A DNA stretch of 32,859 bases from Rhizobium sp. AAP43 (GTDB taxonomy: Bacteria; Pseudomonadota; Alphaproteobacteria; Rhizobiales; Rhizobiaceae), in contig NZ_LJHS01000028.1 of assembly GCF_001296045.1 (NCBI RefSeq), positions 1 through 32,859 on the forward strand, in the 5' to 3' direction. This document shows positions 7,681-15,576 of the stretch, piece after piece (position 1 is the first letter of the stretch; each line of letters opens with the position of its first letter). Made by a program: the position numbers and the translations under genes. The notes under the pieces were generated by a model. The model saw only the letters and a program-made list of their open reading frames with translations. It searched no databases and was not told the origin of the DNA.

Positions 7681-9090
7681 TCACTGGTCATTCGTGTCGC
7701 GCACCGGCAGACGGATCACCGTGACGCTTGCATTTGCTTCCGACACGACCTGGCTCGACACAGAGCCGAGATAACGCCGCGTCGCCGAATGGCCACGTGC
7801 GCCCATCAGGATGTGGTCGACACCGTTCTTGTGCGCATGGGCAATGATCGCGGCGGCAGGATCTGGGCCTTCGAGGATGGAGCAGGAGATGCGCCCCTCA
7901 TCCAGGTTCAGGCTTGCCCCCCATTCCCGAAGCGCCACGAGACGACGGACATGCAGATGCTGGCCGTCATCATCCGTCGCCTGGTCGATGCCGATGCGGG
8001 CGGTCTTGATCACGTTGACACAGGACAGCCGCGCATCCGGGCGGATCGACAGGATGCGCCGGACCGCCAGCAGCAGTCTTTCGTTCAGCGCATCCATGCT
8101 GGGTGAAAGGTCAACGGCGACCATCAGGATCGGCGCCTGATCGATCTGGGACTGGGTGTCGATCGGCTGCGACAGCCGCCGAACGCTGCGCATCCGCCGC
8201 CAGCGTTGGAATACCGTCGAGAACCCGTCCTGCTCCGTTTTCGACGCGCGCGCGGTGAGCTTAACCTGTGACGGATTATTGAGATCGAACAGCAATTGCC
8301 GGGCTGACTGGTAACGCAGGCTCGGCATGACCTCGATCGCCCGCAGAATGACCTCCTGCAGCCATTCGGGAATGGATGGATTGATCGCCCGTGGCGGCAC
8401 GGGATCCTTCCACAGCCGCCGCTTCACCTTGCCAAGCGTGCGCGGATCACCCCAGGGCTGCCGGCCGGTGGCAAGCTCATAGATCATTGCACCGAGCGCG
8501 AAGATATCCGAGCGCAGATCGTCGCGCTGGCGAAGATATTGCTCGGGCGCCATATAGGGGTAGGAGCCGAGCGGGATGGAAAACTCCTCGTCCAGCAAGT
8601 CCGGCAGGTGCTCGTGCCGGGCAAGACCGAAGTCGATGCAGACATAGGTCCCGTCCTGGCGCCGCAGGAAGTTGGCCGGCTTCAGATCGAAATGAATCAC
8701 ATGCTGGCCATGCAGATCCGCGACTGCCTCCGTCATGCCGGCCGCGACCTTGATCAGTTCCTCCAGACCAAGCGGGGCCGTCTCGAACACCTGATACAGC
8801 GATCCGCCGGGGATCCATTCGGTGACGATATAGGGCATGGAGGAAAAATCGCCGATCGCCACAAGCTTCGGCACATGCGAACCCGACAGACGCGGCACGA
8901 TCATCTGCTCGATCTCGAAGCCGACAATGGTTGGCGCATCGAAACCGTCGAGGATGATCGGCACCTTCATTACAAGCGGCTCGGCATGGGCGGAATGCGT
9001 CACCTCCCAGATCGTCGCAAAGCCGCCCTTGTGCAGGCAGCTGCCGAGCGTAAAACCGTCGATGACAAGGCCTTCTTTTGGGCGAAGCAC
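7681..9090 (-). CDS. Ser/Thr protein kinase fused to a universal stress protein domain
   Basis: A 469-aa cytoplasmic two-domain protein. Residues about 11-275 form a Hanks-type kinase: Gly-rich loop HKGGFATIWEV (20-30), Lys42, catalytic loop HFDLKPANF (133-141, Asp135, Asn140), DFG (153-155) and APE (181-183). The catalytic loop has Phe in place of the Arg of HRD, so it is a non-RD kinase. After a basic linker (about 280-318), residues 320-462 form a UspA-like domain ending in GARGHSATRRYLGS, close to the ATP-binding G-x2-G-x9-G(S/T) motif but one residue shorter. Translation starts at GTG, with GGGGAG overlapping the stop of the upstream phosphoesterase gene 4 bases away. Substrates are unknown. 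Confidence 0.88.
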   Translation of the reverse strand: MLRPKEGLVIDGFTLGSCLHKGGFATIWEVTHSAHAEPLVMKVPIILDGFDAPTIVGFEIEQMIVPRLSGSHVPKLVAIGDFSSMPYIVTEWIPGGSLYQVFETAPLGLEELIKVAAGMTEAVADLHGQHVIHFDLKPANFLRRQDGTYVCIDFGLARHEHLPDLLDEEFSIPLGSYPYMAPEQYLRQRDDLRSDIFALGAMIYELATGRQPWGDPRTLGKVKRRLWKDPVPPRAINPSIPEWLQEVILRAIEVMPSLRYQSARQLLFDLNNPSQVKLTARASKTEQDGFSTVFQRWRRMRSVRRLSQPIDTQSQIDQAPILMVAVDLSPSMDALNERLLLAVRRILSIRPDARLSCVNVIKTARIGIDQATDDDGQHLHVRRLVALREWGASLNLDEGRISCSILEGPDPAAAIIAHAHKNGVDHILMGARGHSATRRYLGSVSSQVVSEANASVTVIRLPVRDTNDQ

Positions 9091-9094
9091 GATC

Positions 9095-9835
9095 CTAACT
9101 CCCCTGCATCAAGCGTGCGGCAAGGCTTTCCGGCAGACCCAGCGCCCGCAGTTTTGCCGCCGTCTTTGCCGCGTCATAGGAGACCCTGAGGAACTCCAGC
9201 TCGTTTTTCTGGGTATCGAAGATGGCATAGGCGGCTTTTGGATTGCCGTCTCGCGGCTGGCCGACGGACCCCACCACCGCAAGCCAGCGGCGGGAGCTGA
9301 GAAGGGGCAGTGGATGGCCGGTCACAAAGCGTTGCCGATGCACCTCTCCATCGCGCCCGAAGCTCATCAGATCGGGCACATGGCGATGGCCGCAGAAGAT
9401 GGCGCGGGCATCACAGACGGCGAAACTGCCGCGCGCCCGGGCGGCATCCACCACATAGATCCAGTCCGATGGTGAATTTGCACTTGCATGCACGAACAAC
9501 AGGTCACCCTCGCGATGGATCATCGGCAGGCCTGCCAGAAAGGCATGGTGCTCGGGGGTAAGCTGCGGCCTCGTCCAGTCTATGACGCGCCGGGCGGCAC
9601 TGTTGAGGTCTTCGCCGGCATCTTCGATGGCATGATCATGATTGCCCTTGACCACGACCGCGCCCTTCTCGGCCAGACGCATCATCGTTTCGACACACCA
9701 GACCGGATCCGGCCCGTAGCCGACAATATCGCCCAGACAAACAATCCGGTCGATAGACCGCTGCCGAATGTCTTCAAGCACGCTTTCGAGCGCCTCGCGA
9801 TTGGCGTGGATGTCGGTGAGGATCGCTATACGCAT
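9095..9835 (-). CDS. Calcineurin-like metallophosphoesterase
   Basis: A 246-aa metal-dependent phosphoesterase with the full motif series: LTDIHAN (Asp8, His10), GDIVGYGPDP (Asp36), GNHDH (Asn65, His66), VHASANS and GHRHVPD. The GYGPDP version is typical of the small YfcE/MJ0936-like group, some members of which act as protein phosphatases or on cyclic and aryl phosphodiesters. No signal peptide is visible, so it should be cytoplasmic. The gene immediately precedes the kinase-USP fusion with a 4-base gap, so the two are co-translated and could form an opposing kinase-phosphatase pair. That function is inferred from context. Confidence 0.88.
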   Translation of the reverse strand: MRIAILTDIHANREALESVLEDIRQRSIDRIVCLGDIVGYGPDPVWCVETMMRLAEKGAVVVKGNHDHAIEDAGEDLNSAARRVIDWTRPQLTPEHHAFLAGLPMIHREGDLLFVHASANSPSDWIYVVDAARARGSFAVCDARAIFCGHRHVPDLMSFGRDGEVHRQRFVTGHPLPLLSSRRWLAVVGSVGQPRDGNPKAAYAIFDTQKNELEFLRVSYDAAKTAAKLRALGLPESLAARLMQGS

Positions 9836-9933
9836 GACACACTCGCTGCTGTTGCCTCGGATCTCATGACGGTCGCTTGCTGTTGTCCCGTCTTTGTGGA
9901 ACCATGCGAACCGCCGCAGTGGGAGGAGCTAAA

Positions 9934-10218
9934 ATGTTGGAAACCTTGATGTCTCAGTTCGTGGATCCGTTCCGCCTCGGCCTGGTCTTCTTCCTCTTCC
10001 TGACGGCGCTGCGCACGCGGACCGCAACCGGTCTTCTGATGCCGCTCGCCTTCGGCGTGGTCTTCATTGCCATCCTGATACCGCTCACCACGGGCGCCAA
10101 TGCGGTGACCGAGACATCCGGTCTCACAATCGCAATCGCCACAGGTGTTGTCGCAAATGCGGTTATCCTGGCGGTTTACCTCGGCGTCTGGTCGCTGTGG
10201 AACAGGGTTCGCCAATAG
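9934..10218 (+). CDS. Small three-helix membrane protein of unknown function
   Basis: I do not recognise this 94-aa protein. It has three hydrophobic segments (about residues 11-26, 33-50 and 62-88) separated by short loops, with Arg-rich cytoplasmic-type turns such as LRTRTATG. The start is the ATG at 9934 because GGAGGAG at 9922-9928 precedes it by 5 bases; the frame is open further upstream but without a better start. It is divergent from the phosphoesterase-kinase pair with a 98-base gap. A minus-strand open frame covers the same bases but is rich in Arg, Gln and Pro and looks like a shadow. Confidence 0.65.
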   Translation: MLETLMSQFVDPFRLGLVFFLFLTALRTRTATGLLMPLAFGVVFIAILIPLTTGANAVTETSGLTIAIATGVVANAVILAVYLGVWSLWNRVRQ

Positions 10219-10594
10219 CCAGCCATTGTCGATACCAGAGCGCGCTCTCGCCGCCGATCCTTGATGCGTTCTGCCACGCTGCAAGGACGGCGGGTATTGC
10301 CGCGGCTGTCCTGTGTGAAGGACGGATGCGCCCACACAATCGCCCTGCGGTGGCTTCACCGTTTTGGTCATGGTCGTCTTCCCTCTTGTGATCGTCGAGG
10401 TCGGCAGTCGGGGGAAGGTCGTGGGGCGCGCGCTATGCGGGATAGCCAAGATGGACTGCCGCATCTGCTTGGCGAAATGCCGTCGGCCGGGGTGATGCGC
10501 TCGGGCGAGGGCAGGCTCTGGTATGGGTTGTCGGCAATACGCTGGAGACGTGAACACAGCGGATAAATGAACCACGCAAGCGATAAACAGAGAA
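10219..10594. other. Intergenic stretch with no supported gene
   Basis: About 375 bases between the small membrane protein and the MFS terminator. Short open frames exist on both strands but lack convincing ribosome sites or protein-like composition. A 10-bp palindrome GAGCGCGCTC occurs near 10240. I see no RNA gene or repeat. Confidence 0.5.
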
Positions 10595-10627
10595 AGACAG
10601 GCTGGCCAAGTGCTGGCCAGCCTGTCT
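10595..10627 (-). terminator. Strong intrinsic terminator of the MFS transporter gene
   Basis: AGACAGGCTGGCCA (10595-10608) and TGGCCAGCCTGTCT (10614-10627) form a perfect 14-bp stem with the loop AGTGC. It begins 6 bases after the MFS stop codon. In the minus-strand direction it is followed by the T-rich run TTTCTCTGTTTATC. Confidence 0.85.
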
Positions 10628-10633
10628 CGAAAA

Positions 10634-12427
10634 TCACTTCGCGTCGTCGGCGAAGATGTCTTTCTTATGCGTGTTGCCGGGCACGACGAGTGCGCCGATG
10701 ACGACGGTCGCGCCAGCGATGATGATCGCATACCACAGGCCGCCATAGACGTTGCCGGTCTGGGCCGAGATCGCGAAGGCGGTCGCCGGAAGCAGGCCGC
10801 CGAACCAGCCGTTGCCGATATGGTAGGGCAGCGACAGGCCGGAGTAGCGAATGCGCGTCGGATAGAGTTCGACAAGCATCGCAGCGATCGGACCGTAAAC
10901 CATCGTCACCAGGATGATCAGATAGGTCAGGATCAGGATGACGCCGATCTTCTGGCCGGTGAAGATATCGAAGAAGTTCGATGCACGGGCAACTGTCGTG
11001 TTGTTTTCTGCAACCAGCGGATAACCGGCAGCCGTCAGTGCATCGTTGATCGACTTGGTAAAGGCAGCAGGAACGGCCTTCACGTCGTCACCGGTCAGCG
11101 CCGATGCGTCATAGGAGGCGATCACGGTGTCACCCACCTTAACCTGGGCGGCGGTTGCTGCCGGGTCTTCGATGGTCTCGTAGTTCACCGAGGTGCGGGC
11201 GAGTGTCGCCTTGGCGATATCGCAAGATGAGGTGAACTTGGCCGTACCCGTCGGGTTGAACTGGAACGAGCAGTCCGTCGGCGACGCCGTCACGGTGACC
11301 GGGGTCTGGTGGGCGGCATAGAGGGCAGGGTTTGCCGTCTGTGTCAGAAGCGGGAAGACGTAGTTGTAGGTCAGAGCCGCAATCAGGCAGCCTGCCAGGA
11401 TGATCGGCTTGCGGCCGATACGGTCAGACAGCCCGCCGAAGAACAGGAAGCCACCCGTGCCGAGGATCAGCGACCAGGCCACCAGAACGTTGGCGGTGAA
11501 GCTGTCGACCTTGATGACGTTCTGCAGGAAGAACAGGGCGTAGAACTGACCGGAGTACCAGACCACGGCCTGGCCAGCGACGAGACCGAAGAGCGCGATC
11601 AGGGCGATCTTGCCGTTCTTCCAGGTGCCGAAGGCTTCGCGCAGCGGTGCCTTGGATGCCGCACCCTCTTCCTTCATCTTCTTGAAGGCCGGGGATTCAT
11701 TCATCTGCAGGCGGATATAGAGCGAGATCGCAAGCAGCACGACCGAGCCCAGGAACGGAATGCGCCAGCCCCAGAGATCAAAGGCCTTGATCATCTTGGC
11801 CGTACCATCCGGGTTCATCACGGCAGCACCTGCGGCGTCGAGAACCGGTGTCGGATCCCAGTTGCCGTTGACATAGCTCTGCACCGACAGGATGACGATC
11901 AGCGAGAGCAGAAGCCCAAGCGTTGCCGTCGTCTGGATGAAGGCGGTGAAGTAGCCGCGCTGGTTGGCGGGCGCGTGCTCGGCCACATAGACCGCCGCAC
12001 CACCATATTCGCCGCCGAGTGCCAATCCCTGCAACATGCGCAGGATGATCAGGATGATCGGAGCAGCAGCCCCCCAGGAGCTGTAGCCGGGCAGCATGCC
12101 GACAAGGAATGTCGAGCCACCCATGATCAGGATGGTCATGAGGAAGGTATACTTGCGGCCGACGATGTCACCCAGGGCGCCGAAGACGAGCGCGCCGAAG
12201 GGACGGACGATGAAGCCCGCCGCGAAGGCCAGAAGCGCAAACACGTTGCGGGTGGCCTCCGGGAAGGCCGTGAAGAACTGTGCGCCGATGATTGCTGCCA
12301 GCGAACCGTAAAGGTAAAAATCGTACCATTCGAAAATGGTGCCGGCGGACGAGGCCATGATGACCTTCCGCTCCTCGCCTGTCATGGGTCGCGAACGCGC
12401 CCCGACATTCATCTCTGTTGTTGCCAT
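10634..12427 (-). CDS. MFS transporter of the metabolite:H+ symporter type with a large periplasmic insertion
   Basis: A 597-aa secondary transporter of the MHS branch (ShiA/ProP/KgtP-like), probably taking up an organic acid or zwitterion with protons. Twelve TM segments can be placed. The signatures are FEWYDFYLYG in TM1, GALGDIVGRK after TM2, LGGEYGGAA in TM4 and GGLSDRIGRKP after TM8. Between TM9 and TM10 is an extra segment of roughly 120 residues containing two Cys about 16 apart, predicted to face the periplasm and possibly disulfide-bonded; ordinary MHS transporters of about 430 aa lack it. AAGGAGGAGG just upstream fixes the start at 12427. It is monocistronic with a strong terminator. 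The substrate is unknown. Confidence 0.88.
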   Translation of the reverse strand: MATTEMNVGARSRPMTGEERKVIMASSAGTIFEWYDFYLYGSLAAIIGAQFFTAFPEATRNVFALLAFAAGFIVRPFGALVFGALGDIVGRKYTFLMTILIMGGSTFLVGMLPGYSSWGAAAPIILIILRMLQGLALGGEYGGAAVYVAEHAPANQRGYFTAFIQTTATLGLLLSLIVILSVQSYVNGNWDPTPVLDAAGAAVMNPDGTAKMIKAFDLWGWRIPFLGSVVLLAISLYIRLQMNESPAFKKMKEEGAASKAPLREAFGTWKNGKIALIALFGLVAGQAVVWYSGQFYALFFLQNVIKVDSFTANVLVAWSLILGTGGFLFFGGLSDRIGRKPIILAGCLIAALTYNYVFPLLTQTANPALYAAHQTPVTVTASPTDCSFQFNPTGTAKFTSSCDIAKATLARTSVNYETIEDPAATAAQVKVGDTVIASYDASALTGDDVKAVPAAFTKSINDALTAAGYPLVAENNTTVARASNFFDIFTGQKIGVILILTYLIILVTMVYGPIAAMLVELYPTRIRYSGLSLPYHIGNGWFGGLLPATAFAISAQTGNVYGGLWYAIIIAGATVVIGALVVPGNTHKKDIFADDAK

Positions 12428-12959
12428 GTATTCCTCCTCCTTGTTCGCCGACACCACGGTCGGCCAGTATTTTCGGATCAACCCGATCCGCAGACGCCAC
12501 GCCTATGGCGGCTGCCCCAATGACCCAGGCCCAAATTCGATGGGCGCTGGCAGTCCGCCAATGCGTGCTGCCGCCATCGCCAACCGATACTCGCTTAGGG
12601 TTGTCGCCGCGCTTGCTCCTCCCGCTGCGATTTAGTCGAGCACCGGGTAAGTCTTAACACAAGGTAAGTACGGGGTTCAGGACGACTTTGGTATCAAGCC
12701 GGCCTTAGCGCCTGCCTCTGGGCACCGGGGCCTGCGCTTTCGGATTGCCGAAGTTATTCGAACGAAAATCCATCGAAGGCAGCTGCATCGGATTCGTTTT
12801 CGCTTTTTCGATAAAGCTTTTGGCAAATGAAGAAAGAAAACGCTGGCGGTCGTGTCCACGGATCTTGACGCCTCCAGACGAGGTGCTTGCAGCCTTGACC
12901 GGCCGCTTTGAACAGAAGACGCTTTATTGCCTGCCATGCGGGCCATCGAGACCCCGATT
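12428..12959. other. Intergenic region upstream of the MFS gene and downstream of the epimerase gene
   Basis: About 530 bases without a supported gene. Short open frames at 12677-13000 (minus) and 12745-12963 (plus) lack good starts and family resemblance. The stretch near 12750-12840 is more AT-rich than its surroundings. It should contain the MFS promoter and the end of the epimerase transcript; I cannot place either with confidence. Confidence 0.5.
12474..12490. promoter_or_regulatory. Inverted repeat upstream of the MFS gene, candidate operator
   Basis: CGGATC (12474-12479) and GATCCG (12485-12490) are perfect arms around AACCC, 47-63 bases before the MFS start codon. There is no T-tract in the minus-strand direction, so an operator or leader hairpin is more likely than a terminator. 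Confidence 0.35.
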
Positions 12960-14192
12960 CTAGGTCGGGCGGAAGCTCCCCAGCCGGTCTCTGCCAACAT
13001 TCACGCCTTCGACGACCGCGAGGCGATCGCAGTCGATGGGATGCTGCTGCTGTGCCACCGGACGGGCGCCTTCGACGAGATCGGCCACTGCGGTCCAGAG
13101 GTGATAGAGTGAGCTTGCCGGGATGGTGAGGCTGATTGGCCTGTCGTCCAGATCCAGACGATCATGCCAGCAGCCGTTCGGCACATCCCGGAAATACGTG
13201 CGCAAGATCGCGGCGACAAGCGCTTCGGCGTCTTCGAGATAGCGCTTGTCTCCAAGGCGCCTGTGCTGCGAAATGAAGGCTTTCAACATTTCGATTTGCG
13301 GCCAGAGGCGCCTTGAGGCAACGGTCGCCACGCCCGTCGCAGCCACTTCGTCGACGAGGAATGGCGAGCCGCCGATGCGTCCCAGAGCTAAAGCCGTAGA
13401 GAGCAGGTCGGCGCAGGTCTCGGCATGCTGCGTTTGCCTGAGCGCGTCGTGCCGACCGATCAGCCAGACCCATTCGCACATATGGCCGGGTTCAAGTCTG
13501 GCAGAGCCGAACCTGTCGTCGATTTCCCAATGCGGACCGAAATATTCATGCAGCGGACCATGCGGCCCGACCAGGAAATGCGATCGCAGCAGCGAAAACG
13601 CCTTGCCTTCAGCTCTGAGATAGGCGGAGGTCGGGTGGTTTTCGCAGAGCGCCAGCGTCGCCTCGAGATAGTGCATATGCGGGTTCTGCCGGCGCGGCTG
13701 TGTGCCGATGCTGTCTTCCGCCCAGCCTCCAAACGCATCCTTGAGGGTCCGGTCGATCGCGGCGATGGTGCTGTCGATTTTCTGGCGGTACTCCTTTTTG
13801 CCCGTGGCCGTCAGCAACCAGGAGAGGGCCAGCAACACGCAGCTATTGTCATAGAGATCACGGACTGGATCGGTGACGGCGCCGGACAAAGGGTCGAAGG
13901 CCCGTGCATAACCGCACCGCTTTCCGCCGATCCAGGCCATCCGGTGCAGATTGGCGAAAGCCTGTTCGGCAAGGCCAAGCGAGACGGGCGGCGCAACGCC
14001 AAGGCTTGAAGCATGGGCATGCACATAGATTTGCCGTGCCACGGTTCGGGTCCGGACCGAGCCGGATTTTTGTGGCGTCCCGTCAAGCTCCAGGTATTCG
14101 ACGAACTGCCCCTTGTCCGCGTCGTAACCGGCAACCGCCCAGGTTGGCAGAATGGTTTCGAGAAACCGGGTCTTGAGTGTATCGAGGCTCAT
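12960..14192 (-). CDS. AGE-family (N-acylglucosamine 2-epimerase / mannose isomerase) protein
   Basis: A 410-aa (alpha/alpha)6-barrel protein of the AGE superfamily, which interconverts sugars at C2 (GlcNAc/ManNAc, glucose/mannose, or mannose/fructose). Family motifs are visible: RTRTVARQIYVHA (Arg53), RRQNPHMHYLEA (His172, His174), ARLEPGHMCEW (Glu234, His237), RLWPQIE and SSLYHLW. Length is normal (about 390-420 aa). It is the last gene of a GT4-GH130-AGE series, 40 bases after the GH130 stop, suggesting that it converts the sugar handled by those two enzymes. Mannose is the likely sugar given GH130, but the substrate is inferred. Confidence 0.85.
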   Translation of the reverse strand: MSLDTLKTRFLETILPTWAVAGYDADKGQFVEYLELDGTPQKSGSVRTRTVARQIYVHAHASSLGVAPPVSLGLAEQAFANLHRMAWIGGKRCGYARAFDPLSGAVTDPVRDLYDNSCVLLALSWLLTATGKKEYRQKIDSTIAAIDRTLKDAFGGWAEDSIGTQPRRQNPHMHYLEATLALCENHPTSAYLRAEGKAFSLLRSHFLVGPHGPLHEYFGPHWEIDDRFGSARLEPGHMCEWVWLIGRHDALRQTQHAETCADLLSTALALGRIGGSPFLVDEVAATGVATVASRRLWPQIEMLKAFISQHRRLGDKRYLEDAEALVAAILRTYFRDVPNGCWHDRLDLDDRPISLTIPASSLYHLWTAVADLVEGARPVAQQQHPIDCDRLAVVEGVNVGRDRLGSFRPT

Positions 14193-14232
14193 GGCCTGGT
14201 ACCAACGAGCCCTGGGCGACTTTGAAGAAGGG

Positions 14233-15576
14233 TCATCGGCCGTGTCCGGGCGGATGCATTGTATCGAGCAGCTTGCTGATCTTCATCGTGGTGAAGTTGG
14301 AATAGGTGTCGGAGACCGCGTAGGGCAGGGCGATCAGGTCCCCATGCCGCATGGCACCGCAGGAATAGACCACATTGGGCACATAGCCCTCGCGTTCCGT
14401 CGCCTCCGGCTGAAGCAAGGGTTCCACTGTTCTTGACAGGATGATGCTGGGATCATGCTTGTCGAGAAGCGTCACGCCGATCGCATAGCGCCGCATGGGC
14501 CCGACGCCATGGGTGAAGAGCAGCCACCCTTCGTCGATCTCCACGGGCGACCCGCAATTGCCGATCTGCACGAATTGCCAGGCGAATTCCGGCTTCATCA
14601 GCAGATGGCCTTCGTCCCAGTGATGCAGGTCGTCGGAATAGAGAAGAAAGAGGTTCTCGCTGTCCTGACGCGCGATCATCGCATAGCGACCGTTGATCCG
14701 GCGCGGAAACAAAGCCATGCCCTTGTTGCGGGCGGCAGGACCGCGCAGCGGTGTCAGGCTGAAGTTGCGGAAATCTTGCGTCTCCAGGATTTCCGAGCGG
14801 ATCGAGGACCCGCTATAGGCCGTGTAGGTCGCATAATACGTCGTCTTGCCACTATCCTCGAAGGCGACGAAACGGGCGTCTTCAATGCCATTCGACTGGG
14901 CCTCCGTGACCGGGAAGATGACCCGTTCGCTGAGATCGCTCTCGACCTTGAAGCTGAGGCCGATGCAGCCGACCGGTGCAAGACCGTCATTCGCATGGAT
15001 ATCCGGCAGGCCCGCCAGCCTGACGGGCGTGTCTATCGTCACATTGCCGTCAGCGTCGATCACGCCGGAGCGAAATGTAAGAGACGAGATGTGACCCTCG
15101 CCAACGGCTCGGAGGCTGATGATCAATCGACAGCTGCCCGGGGGGATATCGGACTGATCGGGATGCGGCACGATGCTCGGATTGAACAGGGCCGCAGATT
15201 CGAACGAATATTCGTTCATGAAATAAGCCCCGATCAGTTGCCTTTCCTGCTGACTGAATTCGTCATGTGGAAGGAAAGCGTCCTCCATGGAATCGGCTCG
15301 CATCTCGAACTGACGCAGCAGGTTACGGTGTCGGCCGTCAAAATTATGCAGGATGTCGCGCAGTTGGTTTGCCGTGGCGTTCGGGTCGAGCGACAGCACA
15401 CGATCGACGATTTCATTGGCCCGCGTCTTGTCGCGCGGGTGGAGATGACGCGGTTCGGTCGAGGGCTTGAACGGTCGAACGATCACCCGAGTTGGATCCG
15501 GCCGCAGATAGAGGGCCTGCCGATTGAGAAGGCTCGAATGGGGCAAGGCTAATCCTTTGGTTGGGTCTTCGCTCAC
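14233..15576 (-). CDS. GH130-family glycoside phosphorylase/hydrolase (beta-mannoside-acting)
   Basis: A 447-aa five-bladed beta-propeller protein of the GH130 type; characterised members phosphorolyse or hydrolyse beta-mannosides. After an N-terminal extension of roughly 120 residues come FNPSIVPHP, SLRAVGEGHISSLTFRSG (154-171), NGIEDARFV (229-237, Asp233 at the general-acid position), RNKGMALFPRRING (293-306), NCGSPVEIDEGWLLFTHG (340-357) and YVPNVVYSCG (398-407). Translation starts at a GTG that overlaps the glycosyltransferase stop as GTGA, so the two are translationally coupled. Whether it is a phosphorylase or a hydrolase cannot be decided here. Its pairing with a GT and an epimerase points to turnover of a mannose-containing glycan. 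Confidence 0.82.
   Translation of the reverse strand: MSEDPTKGLALPHSSLLNRQALYLRPDPTRVIVRPFKPSTEPRHLHPRDKTRANEIVDRVLSLDPNATANQLRDILHNFDGRHRNLLRQFEMRADSMEDAFLPHDEFSQQERQLIGAYFMNEYSFESAALFNPSIVPHPDQSDIPPGSCRLIISLRAVGEGHISSLTFRSGVIDADGNVTIDTPVRLAGLPDIHANDGLAPVGCIGLSFKVESDLSERVIFPVTEAQSNGIEDARFVAFEDSGKTTYYATYTAYSGSSIRSEILETQDFRNFSLTPLRGPAARNKGMALFPRRINGRYAMIARQDSENLFLLYSDDLHHWDEGHLLMKPEFAWQFVQIGNCGSPVEIDEGWLLFTHGVGPMRRYAIGVTLLDKHDPSIILSRTVEPLLQPEATEREGYVPNVVYSCGAMRHGDLIALPYAVSDTYSNFTTMKISKLLDTMHPPGHGR

Noticed and set aside
9826..10875. 349-codon minus-strand frame with an internal ATG at 10371 preceded by AAGAGGGAAG
   Set aside because: The product is Arg/Gln/Pro-rich without a family, crosses the MFS terminator and gene end, and is antisense to the small membrane protein that has a better ribosome site.
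11309..12523. 404-codon plus-strand open frame opposite the MFS transporter
   Set aside because: Low-complexity charged product, no ribosome site, fully antisense to a 12-TM transporter with a strong start and terminator.
12677..13000. Possible minus-strand small gene in the MFS/epimerase gap
   Set aside because: It overlaps the epimerase 3' end, has no good ribosome site, and its composition is Arg/Ser/Lys-rich without pattern.
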